From positions 62,001-126,000 of the forward strand of contig NZ_JACHES010000001.1 in assembly GCF_014201585.1 (NCBI RefSeq): a stretch of DNA of 64,000 bases, read 5' to 3'. Shown piece by piece: positions 18,581 through 26,597 of this stretch. The DNA comes from Anoxybacillus tengchongensis. GTDB lineage: Bacteria; Bacillota; Bacilli; Bacillales; Anoxybacillaceae. Made by a program: the position numbers and the translations under genes. Every line of letters begins with the position of its first letter. Positions within the stretch are counted from its first letter, which is position 1. The notes under the pieces are model-generated. The model was given only the letters and a program-made list of their open reading frames with translations, searched no databases and was not told where the DNA came from.

Positions 18581-19006
18581 GTGAACGTTTCTGAAGCGCT
18601 ACGGTTAATGAAAGAGAAGGGATTTAAGTATACAGGAAAGCGCGAAGAAATGCTTGAGCTGTTCGCAAAAACAGATAAATATTTAACTGCAAAAGATGTG
18701 CTGGATGTGATGAAAGAGAGGTATCCGGGACTTAGTTTTGATACGGTTTATCGCAACTTGGCACTATTTGTTGAACTCGGAATTTTAGAAATGACGGAGC
18801 TATCTGGGGAAAAGCACTTTCGGTTTACATGTAATATGCACCATCACCATCATCATTTTATTTGCATGTCGTGTGGTAAAACGAAAGAGCTTGTGACTTG
18901 TCCGATGAACGAATTAATGGAAGATTTACAAGGATACACTATATCAGGACATAAATTTGAAGTGTACGGAACGTGCCCGATGTGCCAACAACAAGCTGAC
19001 GTGTAA
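18581..19006 (+). CDS. zur: Zinc uptake repressor Zur (Fur family)
   Basis: A 141-residue Fur-family repressor. The N-terminal winged helix includes [13 protein letters not shown]-like [14 protein letters not shown]. The dimerisation domain has a run of six His at residues 87-92, then CMSC and CPMC pairs that form the structural zinc site. It most likely represses its own operon through the box at 16936-16956. Start GTG 18581. Its last codons are part of a 15-bp hairpin shared with yqfW. Confidence 0.93.
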   Translation: MNVSEALRLMKEKGFKYTGKREEMLELFAKTDKYLTAKDVLDVMKERYPGLSFDTVYRNLALFVELGILEMTELSGEKHFRFTCNMHHHHHHFICMSCGKTKELVTCPMNELMEDLQGYTISGHKFEVYGTCPMCQQQADV

Positions 19007-19033
19007 TGTCAGCTTGTTGTTGTAAGTAATTTT
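18986..19033. terminator. 15-bp hairpin covering zur and yqfW ends
   Basis: CAACAACAAGCTGAC (18986-19000) and GTCAGCTTGTTGTTG (19008-19022) are perfect arms around GTGTAAT. The zur stop is in the loop and the yqfW stop in the right arm, so both C-termini are encoded by the hairpin. A T5 tract (19029-19033) favours plus-strand termination. Confidence 0.7.
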
Positions 19034-19584
19034 TCTACTTGTTGTTTCGCCTCATGCCAATTGTACACACGAATGACGCCTTTTGGTAGTGGACCACGAT
19101 TGTACGGGGTATCAAATAAAATGACGGGAATAAGGCATTGTTCCGCAATGTCGCAAGCGTTATCGTATTTATCTTCAAAAAAAATGTCGATTTTATATTT
19201 TTTTACGGCTTCAATTTTATTGTGCGAACCGATAAGCTCAATATGATGATAATGAACACCGTATTGTTGAAACCATTTTTCTGTGACTTCATATAAGTGG
19301 CGACCTCGTGCACTAATGTAATATAGCTCATACTCATCTTTCCAGCTATTAATGACCTCTAACGCTCCATTCGCAAGAGGGGCCTCACTATAAATGATTG
19401 GTTCATATCGCTCCATCCATTCATTTAATATTTCTTCCGTCGTATCTAAAAAAGGGACTAAATCGTAATCGGTAATATCATCGAGCGTTAAATTTTTTTG
19501 GAACGACTTGTTTAAGTATGGGATAAATGTGCTTGGACATGTGACTGTTCCATCAATATCGATGCCAAATCGTCGCTTGATCAT
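19009..19584 (-). CDS. yqfW: 5'-nucleotidase-like HAD protein YqfW
   Basis: A 191-residue HAD-fold protein like YqfW and the 5'(3')-deoxyribonucleotidase family. The nucleophile motif DIDGTVT (residues 8-14), YISARGR with motif II Ser, and the motif IV FFEDKYDNA are present. Physiological substrate unknown; nucleotides are likely. ATG 19584 is preceded by aaaggatg. It converges on zur with only 2 nt between the coding ends. Confidence 0.87.
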   Translation of the reverse strand: MIKRRFGIDIDGTVTCPSTFIPYLNKSFQKNLTLDDITDYDLVPFLDTTEEILNEWMERYEPIIYSEAPLANGALEVINSWKDEYELYYISARGRHLYEVTEKWFQQYGVHYHHIELIGSHNKIEAVKKYKIDIFFEDKYDNACDIAEQCLIPVILFDTPYNRGPLPKGVIRVYNWHEAKQQVEKLLTTTS

Positions 19585-19713
19585 GTTTGTTCATCCTTTC
19601 TATGATGGGGTTTCTTGCCCATTATAACATTGACATAAAGTAACATCTATAATGACGTATCGCTTATTACATAATAATAGTGCTCCTCATTTTACGAAAG
19701 CGAGGGAATTGTC

Positions 19714-20052
19714 ATGGACAATGAACGTCAGCAACAATCGTACGACAATGCACGAATCGACACTGTTCCAAATGTTGAAAGAGATTTTATGGAAGAAACA
19801 GCAGGTGAAATTGCTGAACCGATTCGATTTTCTGATCGGGAGGTAAGGCATGAAGAAAACGGTCGTGGCGTCGGCTGGCTTGCGCTTGCTTTATCGGTTG
19901 TTTCCCTTTTTCTTATGCCAGTCATTATGGGAGCAGCTGGCATTATTTTCGGATTTATCGCCCGCCGTCGAGGAGCAGAAACGTTAGGTGCTTGGGCGAT
20001 TGGAATTGGTGCTGTTTCCATTATTTTAAGCTTTTTCGTCCGATTTTTGTAA
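19714..20052 (+). CDS. yqfX: YqfX, DUF4190-type membrane protein
   Basis: A 112-residue protein with a polar, acidic N-terminus (1-50) and two membrane helices in the C-terminal half (WLALALSVVSLFLMPVIMG and AWAIGIGAVSIILSFFV). This matches YqfX with a DUF4190-like pair of helices. Function unknown. A gagggaa site precedes ATG 19714. It ends at a bidirectional terminator facing ispG. Confidence 0.8.
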   Translation: MDNERQQQSYDNARIDTVPNVERDFMEETAGEIAEPIRFSDREVRHEENGRGVGWLALALSVVSLFLMPVIMGAAGIIFGFIARRRGAETLGAWAIGIGAVSIILSFFVRFL

Positions 20053-20081
20053 ATAAGAGGGGAATATCCCCTCTTATTTTT
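20051..20081. terminator. Bidirectional terminator yqfX / ispG
   Basis: AAATAAGAGGGGA (20051-20063) and TCCCCTCTTATTT (20067-20079) form a 13-bp stem with A/T tracts on both sides. Confidence 0.85.
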
Positions 20082-21168
20082 GCTTTCCTTTCAATGCATA
20101 TTCTTCCGCTAATTTATCAATTTCTTTTTTTAATTCTTCGACCATCGTTTCTTCAGGTACTTTGCGGACAATTTTTCCGTGTCGGAACAATAATCCTTCT
20201 CCGCGAGCCCCTGCAATACCGATGTCAGCTTCACGCGCTTCTCCAGGTCCGTTTACTGCGCAGCCGAGAACCGCTACTTTAATAGGTGCTTTAATTTGGG
20301 CAATATACTCTTCAATTTCATTTGCGATGCTAATTAAGTCAATTTCAATTCGTCCGCATGTTGGACAAGAAATTAATGTTGCAGCGTTCGCAGCAAGACC
20401 GAATGCTTTCAACAACTCGCGAGCCACTTTTACTTCTTCAACAGGATCAGCGCTAAGGGATACACGCACCGTGTTACCAATCCCTTTACTTAAAATGGCG
20501 CCGAGTCCGGCCGCACTTTTTACCGTTCCTGCAAATAACGTACCCGATTCTGTAATGCCAAGGTGTAGCGGATAGTCGAATGCGCGAGCCGCTTTTTCGT
20601 ATGCTTCAATCGCTAAACGAACATCGGAAGCTTTCAATGACACGATAATATCTTGAAAATCAAGGTCTTCTAAAATACGGATATGATGCAAAGCACTTTC
20701 GACCATTCCGTCTGCAGTAGGATACCCGTATTTTTCTAAAATGCGCTTTTCAAGCGAACCGGCGTTCACCCCGATGCGAATCGGTACGCCACGCTCTTTT
20801 GCGGCTTTGACAACGGCTTCGACTTTTTCGCGCTTGCCGATATTTCCTGGGTTAATGCGAATTTTATCGGCCCCGTTTTCAATCGCTTTTAAAGCAAGGC
20901 GATAGTCAAAATGAATATCAACAACGAGTGGAATATTAATGCGCTTTTTTATTTCAGCAATCGCATCTGCTGCTCTTTCATCTGGGCAAGCAACGCGAAC
21001 GATTTGGCATCCAGCTTCTTCAAGTCGATGAATTTGGGCAACAGTTGCATCGACATCATGTGTTTTTGTTGTCGTCATACTTTGAATGACAACTTCATTG
21101 TTCCCGCCAATTGTAATATTTCCTACACGAACAGGACGGGTTTTTGAACGATGAATGATTTCACTCAC
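20074..21168 (-). CDS. ispG: (E)-4-hydroxy-3-methylbut-2-enyl-diphosphate synthase (GcpE)
   Basis: The penultimate MEP-pathway enzyme, converting MEcPP to HMBPP with a [4Fe-4S] cluster. The 364-residue protein has a TIM barrel N-terminus and a reductase-like C-terminus with cluster ligands in SCPTCGR and [11 protein letters not shown]. The native start ATG 21168 is followed by [16 protein letters not shown], as in relatives. It sits apart from ispH in the same window. Confidence 0.97.
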   Translation of the reverse strand: MSEIIHRSKTRPVRVGNITIGGNNEVVIQSMTTTKTHDVDATVAQIHRLEEAGCQIVRVACPDERAADAIAEIKKRINIPLVVDIHFDYRLALKAIENGADKIRINPGNIGKREKVEAVVKAAKERGVPIRIGVNAGSLEKRILEKYGYPTADGMVESALHHIRILEDLDFQDIIVSLKASDVRLAIEAYEKAARAFDYPLHLGITESGTLFAGTVKSAAGLGAILSKGIGNTVRVSLSADPVEEVKVARELLKAFGLAANAATLISCPTCGRIEIDLISIANEIEEYIAQIKAPIKVAVLGCAVNGPGEAREADIGIAGARGEGLLFRHGKIVRKVPEETMVEELKKEIDKLAEEYALKGKQK

Positions 21169-21247
21169 GCGCTAATCGCTCCTTTAACGTATTGATCAAA
21201 TCATTTTTTATTGTAGCAATGTTTCTCATTTGTTGACAATGTTTTTG

Positions 21248-21559
21248 CTATTTCCGTTTATATTGTGGAATGCGATATGTTTTTCCAATTTGAAGTGAAT
21301 GGGCATTTACATGTGGATTTAATGCTTGAAAATCAGCGATGAGTTTATCAATTGGCACAGGTAATTGTCCATTTATTTCACGCTCGATAATGGACAGGAG
21401 TGTATCGCCGCGTTGGACAGTTACTTCGCGATACGGTAACTCGTTCGTTTGTTTGTCCGTTGTTTGTGAACGAATCATATGAATCGTTCCGTCTGTTAGA
21501 TCATGGTAAGCAATCGCACATATAGCAATGAAGATAAGAAATATAAACATGTTTTTCAT
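21248..21559 (-). CDS. yqfZ: LysM-domain membrane protein YqfZ
   Basis: A 103-residue protein with one N-terminal hydrophobic helix (NMFIFLIFIAICAIAY) and a C-terminal LysM repeat (VTVQRGDTLLSIIEREI through IGKTYRIPQ) that should bind peptidoglycan on the outside. YqfZ in B. subtilis is a LysM protein at this position. ATG 21559 has taggtggg upstream at good spacing; GTG 21571 is an alternative 4 codons longer. Confidence 0.8.
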   Translation of the reverse strand: MKNMFIFLIFIAICAIAYHDLTDGTIHMIRSQTTDKQTNELPYREVTVQRGDTLLSIIEREINGQLPVPIDKLIADFQALNPHVNAHSLQIGKTYRIPQYKRK

Positions 21560-21627
21560 TCCATTTCCCACCTACTATTTCTTCTTACTTTATTCATATG
21601 GCTTGTCCCCATGAGATATGAGTAAAA

Positions 21628-21691
21628 ATTACATTCCCTTTACATCACTTAACATTCACTTAACGTAACATTTATATTTTTTTGGTATTCT
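21628..21691 (+). promoter_or_regulatory. Putative PhoP box array and -10 before chemoreceptor gene
   Basis: Five hexamers resembling the PhoP repeat TT(A/T/C)A(C/T)A occur at 21628 ATTACA, 21639 TTTACA, 21649 TTAACA, 21660 TTAACG and 21671 TTTATA, spaced 11, 10, 11 and 11 bp. A possible -10 TATTCT is at 21686-21691. The arrangement resembles the one upstream of pstS in this window. Confidence 0.55.
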
Positions 21692-21722
21692 TTGTCTGTA
21701 TTTGTCGAAGGGGGGATGTGTC

Positions 21723-23465
21723 GTGCGTGCACAAATGAAGCAGCCATTGAAAAATATAAAAACACATATGAGAACATTTCATGCTCAGCTATCACCAAAA
21801 GTAAAACAATGGTTATTAAAAATTAGTTTACAAAACCGTTTATTCATTTTATTTTTTAGCGTTTTAATTACTTCGCTGAGCATTGTTGGGATGATTGCTT
21901 ATCACCAAGCGAAAGAAGCGACGGTAAAAGCGATTGAAAACCGTCTGGAAAGAGAAGCGACGATGATGTTTGAAGTGACACGTAATCTTATGTATATTCA
22001 TGCAGGAAATGAACAACTATTTGAAAAAAGTTTACGTTCTGCGATCAAACAGCAAAAAGCAGAACTTATGCAAGATGGTCTAAGTGTAGATATATTTTTA
22101 ATTCGAGATGAGAAAGTCAAAACATTTGAGCGAAATGAGCAACTCCATGTACCGAAATCGATCCAAGAAACGATTGCGAAGAAAAAAAATGGTGTGTCGC
22201 ATTTGGAGTGGAACGGACGTACATATACATTTGCGTATAAAACGATTCAAGAGTTAAAAGGAACATACGTTGTAGCTGTACCTGATGAACAGTTTATGCA
22301 ACCTATTCAACAACTCGCCAATCTAACACTTATGGCCATTGTGATTAGCGTTATCGTTGCAACATTTATGATTAGATGGTTAGTTAGTGGATTAACGAAG
22401 CCGATTGCTCAACTTCGTCATGCAATGAGCCGATTATCGCGAGGAGATTTAACGGTTGACGAACATATGTATTCGACGACGCCGGAAATCGATTCGCTTG
22501 CGCGTAGTTTTCAACGAATGTTGACGAGCATGAAAACGGTCATTCGTGAAATGAACGAAACAACAAAACAGTTAGCTATTACAGGAGGGGACTTAGAGCA
22601 CGTCTCTGAACATATCATTGAATCAAACGATCAACTCATATCAGCTATTGCAACTGTAAAGCAAGGAGCAGAAGAAACGGCAAATGCTTCAGATGAAAGC
22701 ATTCATCACGTGGATGAGATGAAAAAGAGGATGCAACATGTGTTAGCAAGTGTACAAAACATTTCAGCAAGTGCGACCGATATGAATGAATCATCGAAAG
22801 GTGGAGAAAAGCGACTGGCGCATTTAATTGCTGATATTCATTCATTTGCTGAGCAATTTAAAGAAGTAAATGATACGATTCAAAGTGTGAAACATCATTC
22901 TATGTTAATTACAAAAGTTGTCGATGTCATTCGTCAAATTGCCGAGCAAACGAAGTTATTGGCGCTCAATGCAACTATTGAAGCCGCTCGTGCTGGTGAA
23001 GCAGGAAAAGGATTTGCAGTTGTCGCTACAGAAGTGAGAAAACTGGCGGAACATGCTTCAAAAGCAACGGAAGAAATTACGTCATCCATTTTTGCAATGG
23101 AAGAAGTATCGATTCATGCGACTAACCAGTTTCAAGGGATGGTGACGCATTTACAGCATCAGTTGGCTTCTGCAAATGAAGCGAAGCGTTCGTTTGACCA
23201 TTTATTAAAAGAGATTCAGCGTGTCAATCGCAACGTGGCACAAATGGAAAGTGAATTAGAGCAGTTTCAGCAATTATTGCCTATGATCGAAACAGTCACA
23301 GTGGCGTTTGCTTCGGTTGCTCAACAAACGTTAGCAAGCGCGGAAGAAATGATGTCGGTCTCGTATGATCAAACGAAGCAAATGAACGACATGTATCGTG
23401 TTGGTGAACGATTAAACGAATTATCTCAGTCGCTATCTACACTAACTACAGCATTTAAATTGTGA
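21723..23465 (+). CDS. Methyl-accepting chemotaxis protein
   Basis: A 580-residue chemoreceptor. A first membrane helix lies near residues 40-60, an extracellular sensor of about 130 residues (single-Cache-like size) follows, then a second helix ([19 protein letters not shown]), a HAMP domain, and a long coiled-coil signalling domain with the hairpin tip around [21 protein letters not shown]. The ligand cannot be read from sequence. GTG 21723 follows aagggggg; TTG 21702 is a longer alternative. A PhoP-like repeat array lies upstream. No SigD-type promoter was found. Confidence 0.93.
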   Translation: MRAQMKQPLKNIKTHMRTFHAQLSPKVKQWLLKISLQNRLFILFFSVLITSLSIVGMIAYHQAKEATVKAIENRLEREATMMFEVTRNLMYIHAGNEQLFEKSLRSAIKQQKAELMQDGLSVDIFLIRDEKVKTFERNEQLHVPKSIQETIAKKKNGVSHLEWNGRTYTFAYKTIQELKGTYVVAVPDEQFMQPIQQLANLTLMAIVISVIVATFMIRWLVSGLTKPIAQLRHAMSRLSRGDLTVDEHMYSTTPEIDSLARSFQRMLTSMKTVIREMNETTKQLAITGGDLEHVSEHIIESNDQLISAIATVKQGAEETANASDESIHHVDEMKKRMQHVLASVQNISASATDMNESSKGGEKRLAHLIADIHSFAEQFKEVNDTIQSVKHHSMLITKVVDVIRQIAEQTKLLALNATIEAARAGEAGKGFAVVATEVRKLAEHASKATEEITSSIFAMEEVSIHATNQFQGMVTHLQHQLASANEAKRSFDHLLKEIQRVNRNVAQMESELEQFQQLLPMIETVTVAFASVAQQTLASAEEMMSVSYDQTKQMNDMYRVGERLNELSQSLSTLTTAFKL

Positions 23466-23492
23466 GAAGCAGGCTCATTAGCCTGCTTCTTT
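23465..23492. terminator. Bidirectional terminator mcp / yqgB
   Basis: AGAAGCAGGCT (23465-23475) pairs with AGCCTGCTTCT (23480-23490) around CATT, between converging genes. Confidence 0.75.
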
Positions 23493-24251
23493 CACGGAAG
23501 GAAGTTCTTTAATGGAAACAAACAAAATGGTGATAGAAACGAACCAATCTAACGCGACAGCGTATGGAACGACAATTTGTAATGCTTCCATAACGGTAAA
23601 AAAGATCGTTGCTAGTGTGATGGAGTAAGCGGAAAGGCTCCACATGTGGCGATATGAGCCACGTTTATTTAACGTGCCGCGAAAAATAAGACCGATAAAT
23701 GCTAGGACGGTAACGTAAAGAAATTTGCTCGTACATGTGAAAAAGTATAAAACAAAAAACGATAGCGAAATGACGATAGGGAGTAACGATTGTAGCGTGC
23801 CCGTAAATTCATATACATCTTTGTTTGTAAAACGCTCCACTTGCATGACACTATACGGATATGATTGAACGTGTCCATTTGCCACAAGTGCAAATTCTTC
23901 TTTTAAAAACGCCACTGCATTTGTATAGCGTGCTACATCATCTGTTGTTAGTGTACCTGTGCTATCCAATAACATCGTCACGTCAGGACGTATAATCTCA
24001 ATCGGTTCTTTTTCATTAGCTATCAATACGCCATCAACGACTTCAAAAGGAGGAAGTTCTTCGGTCAATAGTTGATGCGTTGAGCCGATCATTTTGTTTA
24101 TACTTATCGTAAAGTAAATAGCAATCGGCAACGTCGCAATAAGCGATAAAAAGAACACGTAACTAATCGCCTTTCCGATCGGATGAAAGCGAAAGCGAGC
24201 AATATGTACAGGAGAATAAAGACTTTGTAATAATCGTTTCCACATCATCAT
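23478..24251 (-). CDS. yqgB: DUF1189 membrane protein YqgB
   Basis: A 257-residue membrane protein matching DUF1189 (YqgB). One helix lies near residues 28-52, an extracytoplasmic domain covers about 55-150, then four helices follow. The function is unknown to me; fold position near cell-envelope genes is the only hint. aaaggatg precedes the ATG ATG ATG start. A SigA-like promoter was not resolved. Confidence 0.85.
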   Translation of the reverse strand: MMMWKRLLQSLYSPVHIARFRFHPIGKAISYVFFLSLIATLPIAIYFTISINKMIGSTHQLLTEELPPFEVVDGVLIANEKEPIEIIRPDVTMLLDSTGTLTTDDVARYTNAVAFLKEEFALVANGHVQSYPYSVMQVERFTNKDVYEFTGTLQSLLPIVISLSFFVLYFFTCTSKFLYVTVLAFIGLIFRGTLNKRGSYRHMWSLSAYSITLATIFFTVMEALQIVVPYAVALDWFVSITILFVSIKELPSVKEAG

Positions 24252-24335
24252 TCACATCCTTTACGCATCATCATTTCTCATTCTACTTCTTTTTATGTTC
24301 GCTACACAACCATTTTGTTTCAAGTGTAACATGTA

Positions 24336-24364
24336 TTGACGATATGTATCTTTTTTGATAAAAT
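24336..24364 (+). promoter_or_regulatory. SigA promoter of the tRNA gene
   Basis: TTGACG (24336-24341), a 17-nt spacer and TAAAAT (24359-24364), ending 17 nt before the tRNA: a near-consensus promoter. Confidence 0.75.
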
Positions 24365-24380
24365 TACCATCGGATATAGT

Positions 24381-24454
24381 GGACCCTTAGCTCAGCTGGT
24401 TAGAGCGGACGGCTCATAACCGTCTGGTCGCAGGTTCGAGTCCTGCAGGGTCCA
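24381..24454 (+). tRNA. tRNA with CAU anticodon, probably tRNA-Ile2 (lysidine type)
   Basis: A complete cloverleaf: acceptor GGACCCT/AGGGTCC with A73, D-arm AGCTCAGCTGGTTAGAGC, anticodon stem GACGG/CCGTC with loop CTCATAA (anticodon CAT), and T-loop GTTCGAGTC. The C4-G69 and C5-G68 pairs are those reported to be read by TilS in E. coli, so it is more likely the AUA-reading tRNA-Ile2 than elongator tRNA-Met. CCA is not encoded. It is a single-gene unit with its own promoter and terminator. Confidence 0.93.
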
Positions 24455-24458
24455 TTTG

Positions 24459-24488
24459 CCTCGCTAAGTAAATTAGCGAGGTTTTTTT
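24459..24488 (+). terminator. Terminator of the tRNA gene
   Basis: CCTCGCTAA (24459-24467) and TTAGCGAGG (24473-24481) around GTAAA, followed by seven T. Confidence 0.92.
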
Positions 24489-24497
24489 GCAAATAAT

Positions 24498-24526
24498 TTG
24501 AAACATTCGTTTTATTTTGGTACTCT
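24498..24526 (+). promoter_or_regulatory. Possible SigA promoter of sodA
   Basis: TTGAAA (24498-24503), 17-nt spacer, TACTCT (24521-24526), about 95 nt before sodA. Confidence 0.5.
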
Positions 24527-24621
24527 TAAAGTAGGTTCACTTATGAAACTTTTCTGTTTCTAAATATAATTTATCCGTTTCATTTGTGAACAATTACATA
24601 ATAAATGAGGAGGAATGAAGT

Positions 24622-25230
24622 ATGGCATTTGAATTACCAAAATTGCCTTATGCTTACGACGCGTTAGAACCACATATTGATAAGGAAACAATGAACATTC
24701 ATCACACAAAACATCATAACGCGTATGTAACCAACTTAAACGCAGCGCTTGAAGGTCATCCAGAATTGCAAAACAAAACAATTGAAGAGTTAATGGCCCA
24801 TTTAGACGCGGTACCAGAAAACATCCGTACAGCTGTTCGTAACAACGGAGGCGGGCATGCAAACCATTCGCTCTTTTGGACTATTCTTTCACCAAATGGT
24901 GGCGGTGAACCAACAGGCGAATTAGCTGAGGCGATTAACAACACATTCGGTAGCTTCGAAAAGTTTAAAGAAGAATTTTCAAAAGCTGCTGCTACGCGCT
25001 TCGGTTCGGGTTGGGCATGGCTTGTCGTCCATAACGGCCAACTTGAAGTAACAAGCACACCGAACCAAGATACACCATTAATGGAAGGTAAAACACCAAT
25101 TTTAGGATTAGACGTATGGGAGCATGCATATTACTTAAAATATCAAAACCGCCGTCCAGATTATATTTCAGCATTTTGGAATGTTGTCAACTGGGATGAA
25201 GTAGCGAAACGTTACGCGGCGGCAAAATAA
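24622..25230 (+). CDS. sodA: Superoxide dismutase [Mn]
   Basis: A 202-residue Mn/Fe-type SOD that converts superoxide to H2O2 and O2. The family metal ligands are in [13 protein letters not shown] (first His), NHSLFW (second), and [18 protein letters not shown] (Asp and His). Residue pattern [12 protein letters not shown]-like and GSGWAWLV favour Mn. ATG 24622 follows gaggagg. It stands alone with a terminator at its end. Confidence 0.97.
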   Translation: MAFELPKLPYAYDALEPHIDKETMNIHHTKHHNAYVTNLNAALEGHPELQNKTIEELMAHLDAVPENIRTAVRNNGGGHANHSLFWTILSPNGGGEPTGELAEAINNTFGSFEKFKEEFSKAAATRFGSGWAWLVVHNGQLEVTSTPNQDTPLMEGKTPILGLDVWEHAYYLKYQNRRPDYISAFWNVVNWDEVAKRYAAAK

Positions 25231-25236
25231 TGATGA

Positions 25237-25268
25237 AGAGCTCGGCAAATTTTGTCGGGCTCTTTTTG
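25237..25268 (+). terminator. Terminator of sodA
   Basis: AGAGC (25237-25241) with GCTCT (25259-25263), plus inner CGGCAAA/TTTGTCG pairing, followed by TTTTTG. Confidence 0.75.
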
Positions 25269-25321
25269 TATATCGCTATAAAAGAGTAGGCAAACTACTT
25301 GTCAAGAAAGGAAGTTTGCTT

Positions 25322-26536
25322 ATGAACAGATGGAAACGGATCATCGTGCACATTCGCGCGCATCGACAATTGTTTCTTTTGTTGGCGATTGGCGGATTGT
25401 ATTCTTTAAGTATCGCTTTGTCGAATACGTTTGTGAACGTATATGTTTGGAAAAAAGTGAACAGTTTTCATGCTCTAGGTGTGTACAATTTAGCGATCGT
25501 TACATGGCAGCCACTGGCGTTTATTGTTGCTGGGCAAATTGCAAAAAAGATTGATCGCGTCATCGTTTTACGCATGGGCGTTACGTTTTTAGCTCTCTTT
25601 TTTTTAGTTGTATTATTTAGCGGAAATAAAGCGATGAACCATTTGTTTTTACTTGGCGGGTTGCTCGGTGTCGGTTACGGCTTTTATTGGCTCGCATTTA
25701 ACGTATTAACATTTGAAATTACTGAACCGAGCACACGTGATTTATTTAATGGATTGCTTGGGGCGATGACGTCTGTGGCTGGAATGATTGGCCCACCGCT
25801 GGCAGGCTGGGTTATTGCTTCAAGTGAGAAGTTTACCGGGTATATGGCGATTTTTTTAGCTTCCTTATGTTTGTTTCTTGTTGCTGTTATACTTAGCTTT
25901 TTTTTACATCGAAGAGGCTCGTCAGGACGCTTTGCGCTTCGCCCGGTGTATGATGAAAGAAAGAAAAATAAAAACTGGAGAATGATTACGAATGCCCATT
26001 TTTTTCAAGGATTTCGGGAAGGAACGTTTGTGTTTATTGTTTCCATTTTTTTATTTATGGCGACCGGAACAGAAAAAGCGCTTGGTGTATTTGGGTTGAT
26101 TAACGCGATTGTCTCGTTTATGACGTACTCGTTTGCGTCTAAATATATAAAACGACAATGGCGGTTGCGCGCTATTTTATTTGGTGGCTTATTGTTATAT
26201 GCCTCTGTCTTTTTACTCGTTTTTGATTTATCGTACACAAAGCTGATCATATATGGAGCGCTTATTGCGATCGGCTATCCGATTTTACTTGTTCCATATT
26301 TGTCGCTTACGTTTGACGTGATTGGACAAAGCAATCAGGCGAAAGAGTGGCGAATTGAATATATTGTCATTCGGGAATTGTTTTTGAACGGTGGACGTGC
26401 AACGTCTGTGTTATTGTTTTTAGTAGCCATTACGCTATTTGACGCAAAAGACGCCATTCCATCATTAATGTTAATTGTTGGGGCAGGTCATTTCATTATT
26501 TATTTTTTTGTTCGACGTATTCAACTTTCAATGTAG
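25322..26536 (+). CDS. MFS-family membrane transporter (YqgE-like)
   Basis: A 404-residue protein with about 12 hydrophobic helices of the major facilitator type. It lies between sodA and pbpA, where B. subtilis has yqgE, and resembles it. Substrate unknown. The loop after helix 2 has KKIDRVIVLRMG, a GxxxDRxG-like motif. ATG 25322 follows aaaggaag by 7 nt; the TTG at 25316 is too close to that site. It has a short gap to pbpA. Confidence 0.85.
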   Translation: MNRWKRIIVHIRAHRQLFLLLAIGGLYSLSIALSNTFVNVYVWKKVNSFHALGVYNLAIVTWQPLAFIVAGQIAKKIDRVIVLRMGVTFLALFFLVVLFSGNKAMNHLFLLGGLLGVGYGFYWLAFNVLTFEITEPSTRDLFNGLLGAMTSVAGMIGPPLAGWVIASSEKFTGYMAIFLASLCLFLVAVILSFFLHRRGSSGRFALRPVYDERKKNKNWRMITNAHFFQGFREGTFVFIVSIFLFMATGTEKALGVFGLINAIVSFMTYSFASKYIKRQWRLRAILFGGLLLYASVFLLVFDLSYTKLIIYGALIAIGYPILLVPYLSLTFDVIGQSNQAKEWRIEYIVIRELFLNGGRATSVLLFLVAITLFDAKDAIPSLMLIVGAGHFIIYFFVRRIQLSM

Positions 26537-26597
26537 AAATTTGCGAGCGTTTCTTTTACAATGAGGAGGGAGCAAGTAAAGGAGGTGCTCGCTCGTT

